64,000 nucleotides of DNA from contig NZ_LT797710.1 in the NCBI RefSeq assembly GCF_900009135.1, positions 125,897 to 189,896 of the forward strand, read 5' to 3'. Shown here piece by piece: positions 46,392 through 55,959 of the stretch. The notes under the pieces are model-generated. The model did not search any database, had not been told where the DNA came from, and saw only the letters and a list, made by a program, of their open reading frames with translations. Every line of letters begins with the position of its first letter. Position 1 is the first letter of the stretch. The translations under genes were made by a program, and so were the position numbers. The stretch comes from Planktothrix sp. PCC 11201 (GTDB taxonomy: Bacteria > Cyanobacteriota > Cyanobacteriia > Cyanobacteriales > Microcoleaceae).

Positions 46392-47777
46392 TTAGTCTAA
46401 AGTTTTTACCGTTAATACTTGGGGCGGGGTCGCATCGGGGGGATAAATCAACTCCACTCCCACCGCACGAGATCCCCCCGCAGGTAAATTTAAGCTGACT
46501 AACCCTTCCCCCCGTTGTCCCTGGCGTTGGACTAGGTGAAAATAACGCTGTTGGTTTTGTCCAAAATCATCAACATAATTCAGTCGCACCGTCCCGCGAA
46601 AAAATATTTGTCCCTGGGGGGGGTCAATAAAGGTTAACCGATTAGATGCCACATTTTGTTTAAAGGGAGTTTGAATTGATAAACTCACGGTTTGGGATTG
46701 TTGGGTAGGATTATATAAGGGTAAAGTGAGACTATAACGCACCCCATAATTGCCATGGGCGCGCAGGGCTGTATCAGGATAACGAGCTAACAAGGGTGCG
46801 CTTTGAACCTGCTGGGTTCCTAAAGTTGCCGTCGATACCGTGCTTAAAGGATAGGAAAAAGCCGACCCCCGATCGGGAATGGTTAAATAATTCATCCCCG
46901 GACGGTCTACCACTGTCCCCGTCCATTGGGAACCTACAGATACCCCCGCCACACGACCATAAACCTTTTCTCCTGTGTAGACATTATCTCCCGAGGTTGG
47001 GATCACATCTCTGGGTTCAGCCAGTTTTCCCATATTTAAAAAATTCTGCCATGGGGCTAAAGCTGGAATTTGTGGGGGAAAAAACCCAGATAGAGACAAC
47101 CGTGGGATATTGGGAATCATCGGAGAATTCATTGGGGAGTTAAACCGCACTAAATTCGCTAGGTATACAGGGCCATTGCTTTGTAATCGTAGTAGGGTTG
47201 AACGGGCACTGGCCGTTGGGATGGGTAAATTAAACAATATCTGGGTTTGTTGGGGCGGAATTATGATTTGTTCGGGAAAGCTGCGTTGATGTCTTCCCCG
47301 CAAAATATCCCCCGCCATCCGTGACCCTGGCCCCGAAAATACCCGACCCTGGGGGTCTTCTACAAGAGACGGTAGTTCTATAAAGGGCGCGTCCGGTGAG
47401 GTCACATAACTAATTCCTTGCAGAATATTTAGGGTTACGGGTTGAGAACTGGGATTATAAACCAATACGCCTTGATATAGGGTTTGTTGTTTATTAATCG
47501 GCCGAGCAATATGATGGGAAAAAAATTCAAACTTTCCGCTAATCGGTACATTTAGGTGAGCGTTTGGAAATTTTTTAGCGGTTTGGGGAAAGGTAGATAA
47601 TAAAATTCCTTCCCCTTGCACTACTTCGGGACTATTACTATTAAATACTGGAATTTCATTCAATTGTCCCGGTAAAGCTCTAATTTCCTGCCGTTGGGTA
47701 ATATATTGTTTTCCTGAATTGGGGGGAGGAATGGTAATCACTTCTGCTAAAACAAATGTAGGAATAAATGGAAACAT
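46392..47777 (-). CDS. DUF3370 family protein, exported (second copy)
   Basis: This 461-residue paralogue of the 17863-19335 protein starts with a short signal-like segment MFPFIPTFVLAEV. It continues with [45 protein letters not shown] and the same tail [19 protein letters not shown]630 copy B is inserted 33 bp upstream of the ATG, so the native promoter or leader is displaced. I tested whether the insertion cut the coding sequence: the frame is open upstream but no start codon lies in it on the far side of the IS, so the ATG at 47777 is kept. The function is unknown. Confidence 0.85.
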   Translation of the reverse strand: MFPFIPTFVLAEVITIPPPNSGKQYITQRQEIRALPGQLNEIPVFNSNSPEVVQGEGILLSTFPQTAKKFPNAHLNVPISGKFEFFSHHIARPINKQQTLYQGVLVYNPSSQPVTLNILQGISYVTSPDAPFIELPSLVEDPQGRVFSGPGSRMAGDILRGRHQRSFPEQIIIPPQQTQILFNLPIPTASARSTLLRLQSNGPVYLANLVRFNSPMNSPMIPNIPRLSLSGFFPPQIPALAPWQNFLNMGKLAEPRDVIPTSGDNVYTGEKVYGRVAGVSVGSQWTGTVVDRPGMNYLTIPDRGSAFSYPLSTVSTATLGTQQVQSAPLLARYPDTALRAHGNYGVRYSLTLPLYNPTQQSQTVSLSIQTPFKQNVASNRLTFIDPPQGQIFFRGTVRLNYVDDFGQNQQRYFHLVQRQGQRGEGLVSLNLPAGGSRAVGVELIYPPDATPPQVLTVKTLD

Positions 47778-47811
47778 AAATAATGATTTGTCCGGGTGAG
47801 TTTTAATGTTA

Positions 47812-48998
47812 AGCTGTTGTGCATTTAAACTGTGATTATAGCATTACCTTTGTTTTTAAGTTTACGTCCCCATTTAATAGATAACTGTCCCTCATTTAAA
47901 AGCTGATGCAATAAACACTCTAGCTCATCAACTGATTTAAAGAGTCGATTAGCAATATATTCTTTAGCTGAATGCCAGACCAATTCAATTAAATTATAAT
48001 CTGGACTATATTCTGGAAGAAATTCTAAATAGATATTCGGCATTTCTGCTTTGATTTTTTCTAGGTATTCTTCTTTTTTGTGAAAACTTGCATTATCAAG
48101 AATAATGACAATCTTGGCTCCTTTTTCTACAAATTCTTCTGCTTGATTTCCCGCTAATACCCACTCATGAATTAGCTCTTGATAAAAACTTTTTAACACT
48201 TGATAAAAATTATTTGCATTCCCTTTATCCAGAAATTCTACAAATCTTTTTTTGTCCGAGTACCTCAATCCTCCCATAACATTAACTTTTCCTTTTCTTC
48301 TGTCTCCTCTAATCTTTCTCCTCTTTCCTTTTTTACACCAGTTCTTTCTTTTTATTACTCTTAAATTAAATCCACTTTCATCCCAAAACCATACCTGTAA
48401 TTGTTCTGGACTTTCTTTTGTTATTTTTAAATACTCTTCTATTTTATTTTTAAATAATTTCCTTTTTTCTGGATCTCTTTTCTCTTCCAAGCTATACTTT
48501 GCCCACAAGTAAACATACTTTTTTTTCTTTAATATCCTTCTCACTTGTGAACCACTTAATTTTATTTCTGTGATTTGTTCTAAATAAGTTGCCAATCTTT
48601 CTCCTGTCCATCTCCCAAATTCATATCCTAATTCTTCCGGTTCTTTTTCTACAGTTTCTAATAATATCTCTATATATTTATCTGTGGCTTTTCTATAATT
48701 TCCTTTCATTCTTTCATCTTTTAGGCTTTCTAACTTGTCCGGATCTCCATGTACACACCAATAACATACTTTATTTATTGAACATCCCAAAAAATTGGCA
48801 ATTTCACTTTGTTTTTTACCATCATTTAGCAATAGTAGAATCAAGATTCTTTCTCTAATTTGTCCATTTTCTTCCTCTTTCAATCTTTTCTGTAGTTTCT
48901 CTACTTGCTTTTCATTTAAGTGATTTTTAGCAGGCATATTTTTATTGATTTTTCTAAACTTAGTTTTTCATTATACCCTATTTAGATGCTTAACAGCT
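47812..48998 (-). mobile_element. IS630-family insertion sequence, copy B
   Basis: This 1187-bp element is flanked by TA (47810-47811 and 48999-49000) and has the same inverted ends as copy A. The only difference I noticed is one base upstream of the transposase ATG (C at 16923, A at 48938 on the plus strand). It lies in the same orientation as copy A, 32,015 bp away, between DUF3370 and a small membrane protein gene. Confidence 0.93.
47825..48937 (-). CDS. IS630-family transposase (copy B)
   Basis: This 370-residue DDE transposase is identical in sequence to copy A (FWDESGFN, IILDNASFHK, NLIELVWHSAKE). An intact frame and near-identity of the two elements indicate recent transposition. Confidence 0.95.
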   Translation of the reverse strand: MPAKNHLNEKQVEKLQKRLKEEENGQIRERILILLLLNDGKKQSEIANFLGCSINKVCYWCVHGDPDKLESLKDERMKGNYRKATDKYIEILLETVEKEPEELGYEFGRWTGERLATYLEQITEIKLSGSQVRRILKKKKYVYLWAKYSLEEKRDPEKRKLFKNKIEEYLKITKESPEQLQVWFWDESGFNLRVIKRKNWCKKGKRRKIRGDRRKGKVNVMGGLRYSDKKRFVEFLDKGNANNFYQVLKSFYQELIHEWVLAGNQAEEFVEKGAKIVIILDNASFHKKEEYLEKIKAEMPNIYLEFLPEYSPDYNLIELVWHSAKEYIANRLFKSVDELECLLHQLLNEGQLSIKWGRKLKNKGNAIITV

Positions 48999-49120
48999 TA
49001 ATAATATTATTACCATAATTGGCTCTTTTGATAAACCGATAGAAACAACCCTTTACTCTGCTTGATTAGATATAGCAGTCGCCACATCTATGAAGATATC
49101 AACAGAGATTAAAACGGAGA

Positions 49121-49369
49121 CTACTTTTCCGCTTCTTGCGGAGCAGATTGTCTGACTAACTCTAGGGTAGAACCAAAAACAAAACCCATGGCTGCCCCTG
49201 CTAGGGCATAAGTCCGGGGGTCGCGCGACTGACTGTAGCCTAAGTCCAAGGAAGGGCCAATATTACAGCATTGATAGTGTTTCTCGCTATATTTAGAAGC
49301 CCCCAGTCCGGCAATTGTACCGACGATCATCATCACCATTCCAGAAAAAATTACCAGTCGCATATTCAT
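49121..49369 (-). CDS. Small two-span membrane protein
   Basis: This 82-residue protein has two hydrophobic segments (LVIFSGMVMMIVGTIAGLGA and YALAGAAMGFVFGSTLELV), joined by a polar loop with KHYQCCNIGPSLDLGYSQ. No known family is recognised. The Cys pair in the loop could bind a metal or form a disulfide, which is speculation. It stands alone between IS630 copy B and pxcA. Confidence 0.55.
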   Translation of the reverse strand: MNMRLVIFSGMVMMIVGTIAGLGASKYSEKHYQCCNIGPSLDLGYSQSRDPRTYALAGAAMGFVFGSTLELVRQSAPQEAEK

Positions 49370-49643
49370 AACTATCTTCCTTTGATAATCCTAAATATAA
49401 TTTGTTGCAATCATAGCCCTATATTCTAAAAGTAGCTCTATTTTTCTGTTTTTGAACAATATTTTTAACCTTGTTCACAAAAGTTTAAAAAAGTTGATAC
49501 AATTTGTAGAGTTTTAGAGGCTTAATCCTTTATAAATATGTGGTTTTTCCATCAATATGAAACACTGATATATTCAACTGATATACTGAAAATATAAGTT
49601 TTCCTGGGAACTATGAATCAGCAGACTACAAATTCTATATAGA

Positions 49644-50927
49644 TTAGGTATTCATGCGCTCGTAAATAGCAGAAGCAGCCGGAGAATAACGGGTGAGATA
49701 GCTAAAAATCCAGAATTTGATACAGGAATCAATAATCACGGGAACCGTTGCAATAAAACCATTAATTGCTACCCTACTTTCTGGAAGTCCAAAATGAGCG
49801 ATCGCACCTTCTAATAAAACTTCCCATCCTTCGGCGGAGTGAAAGCCCACAAACATATCCGTAATTAAAATAAATAAAAATACTTTTAAAGGATCGCTCA
49901 AATTTAAGAAAGTTCGATTAGAAAAACCTCTTAATACCGTGATTTTATTTCGATTAAAATAAACTAATCCCCCAAAGGTAAGTAAAGCTACACCATCGGA
50001 TAAAATATTTTTGAATCCATTCAAGGCACGATTGCGAGACTCTCGCCAAATTTCAGTGGCTTTTTCTGATAATTTTTCTTCTTTTTCTTCCTCAGAAAGC
50101 ATCGGTTTTCTTGCCAATAACCGTTTGATTTCTAAACCTTCTTTAAAAAAAGAATACTCCTGTAAAAATTCCTCTTGAATCGCAGAACTCAGTTCTATTT
50201 TAGTCGGATGTTTGTCACTATAATTTCCCATTAAAGGGTTAAAAACTATATTTTTTACAGCGATTTGAACCAACACGGGAATCAAGAATAAAATCAAGAT
50301 CCAACGCCTAGCCATTTTATCTTGGATGCGTCTAATTCTTAATTCTTGAACTACCTGTTGCTCATAGTCAGGTTTAACTTTATTTCCCCCAAACCATCCC
50401 CAACTAAACCAATTATTTTGGGGTTGAGGTGTAATAATAGAGGTCGCCGATATAATTGGAGTATCTAGGGTACGGGCGATCGCAGATTCATTGTTTTCTG
50501 TTTTTAATTCTTCCGGTGTTAACCCCATCGGTGTCGAGGTATTGGCTAAACCATTAATTAAGGCATCCTCCGAGTCGTCCCGATATTTTTTGATCACCCC
50601 ATCAATAAAATCCAGCTTTTCGATAATTTCAGTTTCGGGAATACCAACGGATTGAAAAGTTTCTTCCTGGGATAAGGATTGATAATTCCACAAAAAACTA
50701 TTCAACTTGAATTGACTCAAATTAAAACGAATCGTTAAGAGGTGGCGATCGCGTAAACTTTTAACATAATCAACCACGGTTTTTTTAGATTCAAGACCAT
50801 ACCCAATTGGGTTTCCCTGAAAATATTGATCTTCGAGGGCTTGAATTTCTTGGGCACTTTGATAAGCGGATTCTAAGAGTTGAATTTGTCTTTGATTCAA
50901 CCAATGATTAAATCCATTAAGATTCAT
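49644..50927 (-). CDS. pxcA: Proton extrusion protein PxcA (CemA-like)
   Basis: This 427-residue membrane protein is homologous to the chloroplast envelope protein CemA; PxcA is needed for light-induced proton extrusion and for sodium-dependent CO2/nitrate uptake. The soluble N-terminal 200 residues include the KKTVVDYVKSLRDRHLLTIR region. Four C-terminal membrane segments follow (WILILFLIPVLVQIAVKNIV and so on), with the conserved end ITDMFVGFHSAEGWEVLLEG and FSYLTRYSPAASAIYERMN. Length fits the family. It starts 12 bp after the GUN4-domain gene, so they form an operon. Confidence 0.95.
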   Translation of the reverse strand: MNLNGFNHWLNQRQIQLLESAYQSAQEIQALEDQYFQGNPIGYGLESKKTVVDYVKSLRDRHLLTIRFNLSQFKLNSFLWNYQSLSQEETFQSVGIPETEIIEKLDFIDGVIKKYRDDSEDALINGLANTSTPMGLTPEELKTENNESAIARTLDTPIISATSIITPQPQNNWFSWGWFGGNKVKPDYEQQVVQELRIRRIQDKMARRWILILFLIPVLVQIAVKNIVFNPLMGNYSDKHPTKIELSSAIQEEFLQEYSFFKEGLEIKRLLARKPMLSEEEKEEKLSEKATEIWRESRNRALNGFKNILSDGVALLTFGGLVYFNRNKITVLRGFSNRTFLNLSDPLKVFLFILITDMFVGFHSAEGWEVLLEGAIAHFGLPESRVAINGFIATVPVIIDSCIKFWIFSYLTRYSPAASAIYERMNT

Positions 50928-50939
50928 AAATGCTCCAGA

Positions 50940-51527
50940 TCAATCAACACCACAACGAATTAAACGGGCAATAAAATAGACTTCCATTTTGGCTCCGTAG
51001 GGCGATCTCCACCACCCAGACGGATGACACCCCACAGGAGCTTCTGAACTAAAATCAAGATCGTCATAATCTAATAATTTATTATTGACACTCCATCCAA
51101 ATTGAGCCTCCATGGCTTGTAAAACTTTCATATCAATATCAGAAATATCATCGGTTCCCCCCAAACTGGTATAAATTTGTTGTTGAACACTAAAGCCAAA
51201 ACGATCTTTACTGTAACTCATCCACAGTTGATCCAGTAGGCTTAATGCACTACAGGGAAAATTCATGACTTCATCAGGAATAATATTTTCCAGACTGGTT
51301 TTCCCCATAATTTCTAACATAATTCTTGTGGTTTCCTCATCCGCACCCTTCCAATTTTCAGCTTCTAAAAAATCCCGTAATTTTTGGTATCGGTATATAT
51401 CCGTTAATAATAATAACGCTTTATCTAACTTCTGTTCTAAGCGTTCAACTCGTTCTGATAAAGCATCTAAACTCAACGGTTGAGATTGAGGTTTAGACTG
51501 TTTGGGTTGTTGCGATGCGTTTGACAT
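50940..51527 (-). CDS. GUN4-domain protein
   Basis: This 195-residue protein has a Gln/Ser-rich N-terminus, a short coiled coil (LDALSERVERLEQKLDKALL) and then a GUN4 domain (about 50-190: YQKLRDFLEAENWKGADEET, SLLDQLWMSYSKDRFGFSVQ, GWSVNNKLLDYDDL). GUN4 binds porphyrins and activates Mg-chelatase. Cyanobacteria have several GUN4-domain proteins, and this one differs from the canonical Gun4 in its N-terminus, so it may not serve chlorophyll synthesis. The distal operon gene is pxcA. Confidence 0.85.
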   Translation of the reverse strand: MSNASQQPKQSKPQSQPLSLDALSERVERLEQKLDKALLLLTDIYRYQKLRDFLEAENWKGADEETTRIMLEIMGKTSLENIIPDEVMNFPCSALSLLDQLWMSYSKDRFGFSVQQQIYTSLGGTDDISDIDMKVLQAMEAQFGWSVNNKLLDYDDLDFSSEAPVGCHPSGWWRSPYGAKMEVYFIARLIRCGVD

Positions 51528-51623
51528 ATTTTATAGAGGATTTGATTGAAAGTTTACGACTAACCATAGCCATCATAATACTTGTTAACTTAAGCCCAGT
51601 TTTTCATGGTTTATTCAACTTAA

Positions 51624-51959
51624 CTAGCCCATTGCATAACCCGTAAATTGGCGTTTGAAAGGGGAATGAAAACCCAGAATAATATCTGAAGTGGGTACGC
51701 CCATCTCCACTAATCTCTGGGCAACAGAGTCTTCCGTTCCATTATACTGAATCCAAATTTTGCCCTCTTGAATATCAAAGTGCAGCACTGGGCCAAATAC
51801 CCGCTTATCTCCTTGCCAACCCACATAAGCGAGTTGATAATGGTCATGTTCACTATCAAAGATTAACGCTGCCTTCACCGTATCCTCAGTTGTTGCGGTC
51901 TGGGCGTGTTCGGTCAAAATTTGTTTAATCAATTGTCGATAACCTTCTACTTTATCCAT
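51624..51959 (-). CDS. xisI: XisI-family protein
   Basis: This 111-residue protein is homologous to XisI, a factor for excision of the fdxN element in heterocystous cyanobacteria. The family signature is visible: YRQLIKQILTEHA, DSEHDHYQLAYVGWQGDKRV and IWIQYNGTEDSVAQRLVEMG. It overlaps the xisH-type gene by 13 bp. Most xisHI pairs in cyanobacteria are unrelated to the fdxN element, and no XisF recombinase or element is seen here. Confidence 0.92.
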   Translation of the reverse strand: MDKVEGYRQLIKQILTEHAQTATTEDTVKAALIFDSEHDHYQLAYVGWQGDKRVFGPVLHFDIQEGKIWIQYNGTEDSVAQRLVEMGVPTSDIILGFHSPFKRQFTGYAMG

Positions 51960-52363
51960 TGCTTAATCTCCTCTAATTTAGGATTATAAATCATTAGCTT
52001 GACTTGGTAACGTCTCAAAGCACGTTGGATGAAAGAAAGCTGAAAAAAATCCTTATAAGTTTCAGAAGGAATTGCTAAATAAACAATCCGCTCTGGTTCT
52101 TTTTCTTCCATGGCTTGACAATAGTTAAGATATTGTCCCAAGGCAGTATGAAAAGAGCTAATATCAGAGTCTCCAATAAAGCTTTTAATTTCTACGGCAA
52201 TTTTTTCGGAATCTTTTTCTGCACCGATCGCACTTTCTGCCGCCAAATCAATTTGTAATTTTATGGATTCGCTAATGCGAATTGTTAAAGGATCATGAGT
52301 AATATTCCATCCATCTTTGATTAAAGCATTTCTAACCTGTTGATGGAAAATGTCTTTAGCCAT
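51947..52363 (-). CDS. xisH: XisH-family protein (endonuclease-like fold)
   Basis: This 138-residue protein starts MAKDIFHQQVRNALIKDGWN, the standard XisH start. The ORF is open 19 codons further upstream, but that extension is not family-like. The core has QIDLAAESAIGAEK and KIAVEIKSFIGDSDI, a restriction-endonuclease-like D...ExK arrangement. It overlaps xisI by 13 bp, so expression is coupled. The real function of these wide-spread pairs is unknown; a toxin-antitoxin- or defence-like role is possible. Confidence 0.92.
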   Translation of the reverse strand: MAKDIFHQQVRNALIKDGWNITHDPLTIRISESIKLQIDLAAESAIGAEKDSEKIAVEIKSFIGDSDISSFHTALGQYLNYCQAMEEKEPERIVYLAIPSETYKDFFQLSFIQRALRRYQVKLMIYNPKLEEIKQWIK

Positions 52364-52474
52364 GGTGGATGCTAGTCCTCCTAACCGGGTTAACTTGAGT
52401 CTATCAGAACTCGACTGCAACTATGACCTAGATACCCTATTATTTGACATTTTCCCAGATTGATCGGTAACAAT

Positions 52475-55400
52475 TTAGGGTTTACTGACACTACTATCGG
52501 GTTGGATAGAACCATTATCTGAGGGGGCCAAAGTCTCAGAACTTTTACCCTTAGAATGGGGATCTTCCGGTGGAGAGGGGGGGTTATTTTTATCCGATTT
52601 ATTGTTATTAGACTTATCAGATTTTTCCCCTTTCAGAAAACGAGATTCCAGGGTTTTAATCGTAATGTATAGGTTGGGTGTAATTAACAAACTTAACACC
52701 GTTCCTGCTAACAAACCCCCAAAAATTGCCGTTCCCAATGACCAACGACTACTAGAACCCGCACCAGAAGCAACAACCAACGGCCAAAACCCAATTAAAC
52801 TAGAAATAGCCGTCATTTGAATCGGTCGAAACCGTTGTTCCGCAGCTTGAATAGCTGCTTGGGTAATATTTAACCCCTTGTCCCGCAGTTGGTTAGCAAA
52901 CTCCACAATCAGAATCGAGTTTTTAGACGCCAAACCAATCAACATCACCAAGGCCACCTGCACATAGACATCATTGGTGATCACCGGCCAGACCGTCCCT
53001 TGCATCAGGATATTCGACCGGAACCAAACCGCGGCCATTGCCCCCAAAACCGCCAGAGGCACGGACAACATAATAATCGTCGGATCGATATAGCTTTCAT
53101 ACTGGGCCGATAGCACCAGAAATACCATAATAAAAGCTAATCCGAAAATTAAAATCGCCGAACCCCCGGAGGATTTTTCCTCCAGGGCACTTCCCTGCCA
53201 GGAATAATCAAAACCGGGGTCTAAGACCTCAGAGGCTAATTTTTCCATCTCGGCGATCGCTTGGCCCGTACTAGAACCGGGGGCGGGGTTGCCTTGAATT
53301 AGCATGGAACGGAAGATATTAAAATGGTTAATAGTTTCTGGCCCGACAAAATCAGTCAGTTTCACCAAATTACTCAGGGCAATCATCTCGCCGTCTTGGG
53401 AACGCACATATAATTGAGAAATATCTTCGGGTCTAGCGCGAAATTCTGGGGCAGCCTGGGCATAAACCCGATATTGACGCTGACCCAGGACAAAATCATT
53501 CACATAGGATGACCCTAAATAGGTTTGTAGCGTGCCAAAGATATCATTAATATTGACATTTAGGGCTTTGGCGCGATCGCGCAGAACCTCCACTCGCTTC
53601 TGAGCTTTACCGGCTGAAAACTGACTAAATACCCCGGCGAAAGTCGGATTAGCATTGGCCGCAGCGATTAAACGATTGCCATTTTCCACTAAGGATTGAA
53701 TTGGTAAAGTCCCCGTAGTATCTAAGAGTTGAAATTCAAAGCCTCCGGTCGTACTTAAACCCTGTACCGGGGGAGCATTCACCGCGAAGGCTTGAACTTC
53801 AGGAATTAATTGTAAAGACGCATTTAATTTTCTTAAAACCCCATAAACCGATTGTTCTGGGTTCTGGCGTTCTTCCCAGTGTTTAAGTAACACAAAGGCG
53901 ATCCCCTGACTGGGGTTTTGTCCCTCAAAACCAAATCCCGGCACCACAAAGGCACTTTCAATTTCAGGAATGGCTAAAACCCGATCCACAATTTGCTGCG
54001 AGGCTTTAGCGGTATAGTTGAGGGACACCCCATCAGGAGCCCGAAATAGAATCAGCAGATAGCCCTGATCTTCTTCGGGAACAAATCCCGAAGGAACCAG
54101 TTGATACATGAACACCGTTGCCACTAACCCCGCCACAAACACACCCATAACTAAGGCATTAATCCGGGTTAAAAAGGTAATGAATTTACGGTACCCTTCC
54201 TGTACCCAACCGAAACCTTGATTAAATCGATCAAAAAACCATCCTAAAGGCCCGTGGCTTTCCCCTTTGGGGCGGAGTAATAACCCGGCCATACTGGGGG
54301 AAAAGGAAAGGGCGTTAAAGGTAGAAAATACCAAGGCAAAAATAATCGTCAGGGCAAATTGCCGATAAATCGCCCCGGTGGTTCCCGGGAAAAAGGACAC
54401 GGGAATAAAGACGGCCATCAACACCACCGAAGTGGCAATGGTCGCTCCAGTGAGTTCCTGCATGGCATCTAAAGCCGCCTGACGGGCTTTCATCCCCTGT
54501 TCAATTTTGATTGAGACGGCTTCTACAATTACGATGGCATCGTCCACCACTAACCCCGTTGCCAAGGTACAAGCAAATAGGGTTAAGGTATTGAGTTCAA
54601 AACCAAAGACTTTTAACCCTGCCATCGCCCCGATTAAGGCCACCGGAATGGCAATGGAGGGGATTAAAGTTGCTCGCCAGTCCTGTAAAAAGATAAAAAT
54701 TACCAACACCACTAAGCCAACGGCCATCAGTAAACTGATCACCACTTCCTCAAGGGACACCTTAATGAACAGAGTCGTATCATAAGCAATACGGTTTTTA
54801 AGTCCGGGGGGGAAACTCTTACTCATGTCCGCAATCGTGGCTTTGATTTGATCAGAGGTTTCTAAGGCGTTACTTCCGGGTAATTGATAAATCCCTAAAC
54901 CAACGGCGGGTTCTCCGTTAAAGGTGGATTCTAGGTCATAACTTTCCGCCCCTAACTCCGCCTTTCCCACATCCCGAACGGTAATTAAACTGCCATCATC
55001 ATTGGTTTTCAGTACCAGTTGTTCAAATTCTTCCGCACCCCTAAGCCGACTCGCAGCTTGTAGGGGAATTTCAAACAATTGACCAGGGGGAGTGGGTTGT
55101 TGACCAATTTTTCCCGCCCCGACTTGGACGTTTTGTTCGCGTAAAGCCGCGATCACATCCTGAGCCGTTAATCCCCTGGCGGCCATCCGAGACGGATCGA
55201 GCCAGAGTCGCATGGCATATTTGCGTTCCCCAAAGATGGTGACTTGACCAACCCCAGGAACCCGACTAATTTGGTCAACAATGAAAAGATCAATATAGTT
55301 ACTAATAAATGTGGGATCGTATAAGGGTTTTCCCGTTTCGTCTTTATCAGAATAAAAGGCTATAACTAACAGAATATTGGGCGATGAAGCTTGAACCGTA

Positions 55401-55789
55401 ACTCCGGTTTGTTTGACAATATCCGGTAAATTGGATTCTGCTTGACCCACTCGATTTTGGACGTTAACTTGAGCAATATTCCGATCAGCATCATTGGGAA
55501 AATAGACGGAAATATTACTAATCCCATTATTTCCCGTACTGGAGGACATATATTTCATCCCCTCCACGCCGTTAATTTCCCGTTCTATAATCGTGGTGGT
55601 CGTAGTTTCAGTGGTTTCAGCATCCGCACCAATATTAGCCGCCGTTATACTAATTTTGGTATTCGCCAGGTTGGGCAGTTGGGTAATCGGCAGTAGGGGA
55701 ATGGAGATAGCCCCGATCAAAATAATCAGGATACTACAGACCGTCGTTAGGACGGGTCGTTTGATAAAGGTTTGAACAAATAGAAGCAT
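52475..55789 (-). CDS. RND-family efflux pump, inner-membrane subunit
   Basis: This 1104-residue AcrB/HAE1-type transporter has twelve membrane segments and two large periplasmic loops. The start FIKRPVLTTVCSILIILIG is typical. The proton-relay pair is in TGLVVDDAIVIVEAVS (D-D, about 410), and a second half begins at about residue 540. The C-terminal 60 residues are a low-complexity Ser/Lys/Asn/Pro tail. The pump exports drugs or hydrophobic compounds by proton antiport. The lipoprotein adaptor gene is upstream on the same strand (170-bp repeat-rich gap). No TolC-like gene is in this cluster. Confidence 0.95.
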   Translation of the reverse strand: MLLFVQTFIKRPVLTTVCSILIILIGAISIPLLPITQLPNLANTKISITAANIGADAETTETTTTTIIEREINGVEGMKYMSSSTGNNGISNISVYFPNDADRNIAQVNVQNRVGQAESNLPDIVKQTGVTVQASSPNILLVIAFYSDKDETGKPLYDPTFISNYIDLFIVDQISRVPGVGQVTIFGERKYAMRLWLDPSRMAARGLTAQDVIAALREQNVQVGAGKIGQQPTPPGQLFEIPLQAASRLRGAEEFEQLVLKTNDDGSLITVRDVGKAELGAESYDLESTFNGEPAVGLGIYQLPGSNALETSDQIKATIADMSKSFPPGLKNRIAYDTTLFIKVSLEEVVISLLMAVGLVVLVIFIFLQDWRATLIPSIAIPVALIGAMAGLKVFGFELNTLTLFACTLATGLVVDDAIVIVEAVSIKIEQGMKARQAALDAMQELTGATIATSVVLMAVFIPVSFFPGTTGAIYRQFALTIIFALVFSTFNALSFSPSMAGLLLRPKGESHGPLGWFFDRFNQGFGWVQEGYRKFITFLTRINALVMGVFVAGLVATVFMYQLVPSGFVPEEDQGYLLILFRAPDGVSLNYTAKASQQIVDRVLAIPEIESAFVVPGFGFEGQNPSQGIAFVLLKHWEERQNPEQSVYGVLRKLNASLQLIPEVQAFAVNAPPVQGLSTTGGFEFQLLDTTGTLPIQSLVENGNRLIAAANANPTFAGVFSQFSAGKAQKRVEVLRDRAKALNVNINDIFGTLQTYLGSSYVNDFVLGQRQYRVYAQAAPEFRARPEDISQLYVRSQDGEMIALSNLVKLTDFVGPETINHFNIFRSMLIQGNPAPGSSTGQAIAEMEKLASEVLDPGFDYSWQGSALEEKSSGGSAILIFGLAFIMVFLVLSAQYESYIDPTIIMLSVPLAVLGAMAAVWFRSNILMQGTVWPVITNDVYVQVALVMLIGLASKNSILIVEFANQLRDKGLNITQAAIQAAEQRFRPIQMTAISSLIGFWPLVVASGAGSSSRWSLGTAIFGGLLAGTVLSLLITPNLYITIKTLESRFLKGEKSDKSNNNKSDKNNPPSPPEDPHSKGKSSETLAPSDNGSIQPDSSVSKP

Positions 55790-55799
55790 TCTTGCTGGT

Positions 55800-55959
55800 T
55801 GTGGGGTTGGTAGTTAGCTGTGGAAGGGAATAGGGGATAAGGAACAGGCAACAGGCAACAGGCAACAGAAAAGACTTAAGAAGGGAATAGGGAATAGGCA
55901 ACCATCCGTAATTCGTAATTCGTAATTCGTAATTCGTAATTCATAATTCGTAATTCATA
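55800..55959. repeat. Simple and heptanucleotide repeats between pump genes
   Basis: CAGGCAA-type units (55845-55870) and at least six units of CGTAATT with one variant (55907-55957) fill the adaptor-pump gap. They resemble the heptamers at 24905-24925, 30432-30450 and 58365-58395. Confidence 0.8.

Noticed and set aside
47778-49016. DUF3370 coding sequence cut by IS630 copy B
   Set aside because: After removing the IS in silico, the frame is open upstream but meets a stop without any ATG or GTG, so the ATG at 47777 is probably the native start.
54507-55775. Plus-strand ORFs within the RND pump gene
   Set aside because: They are antisense shadows of a well-supported transporter.
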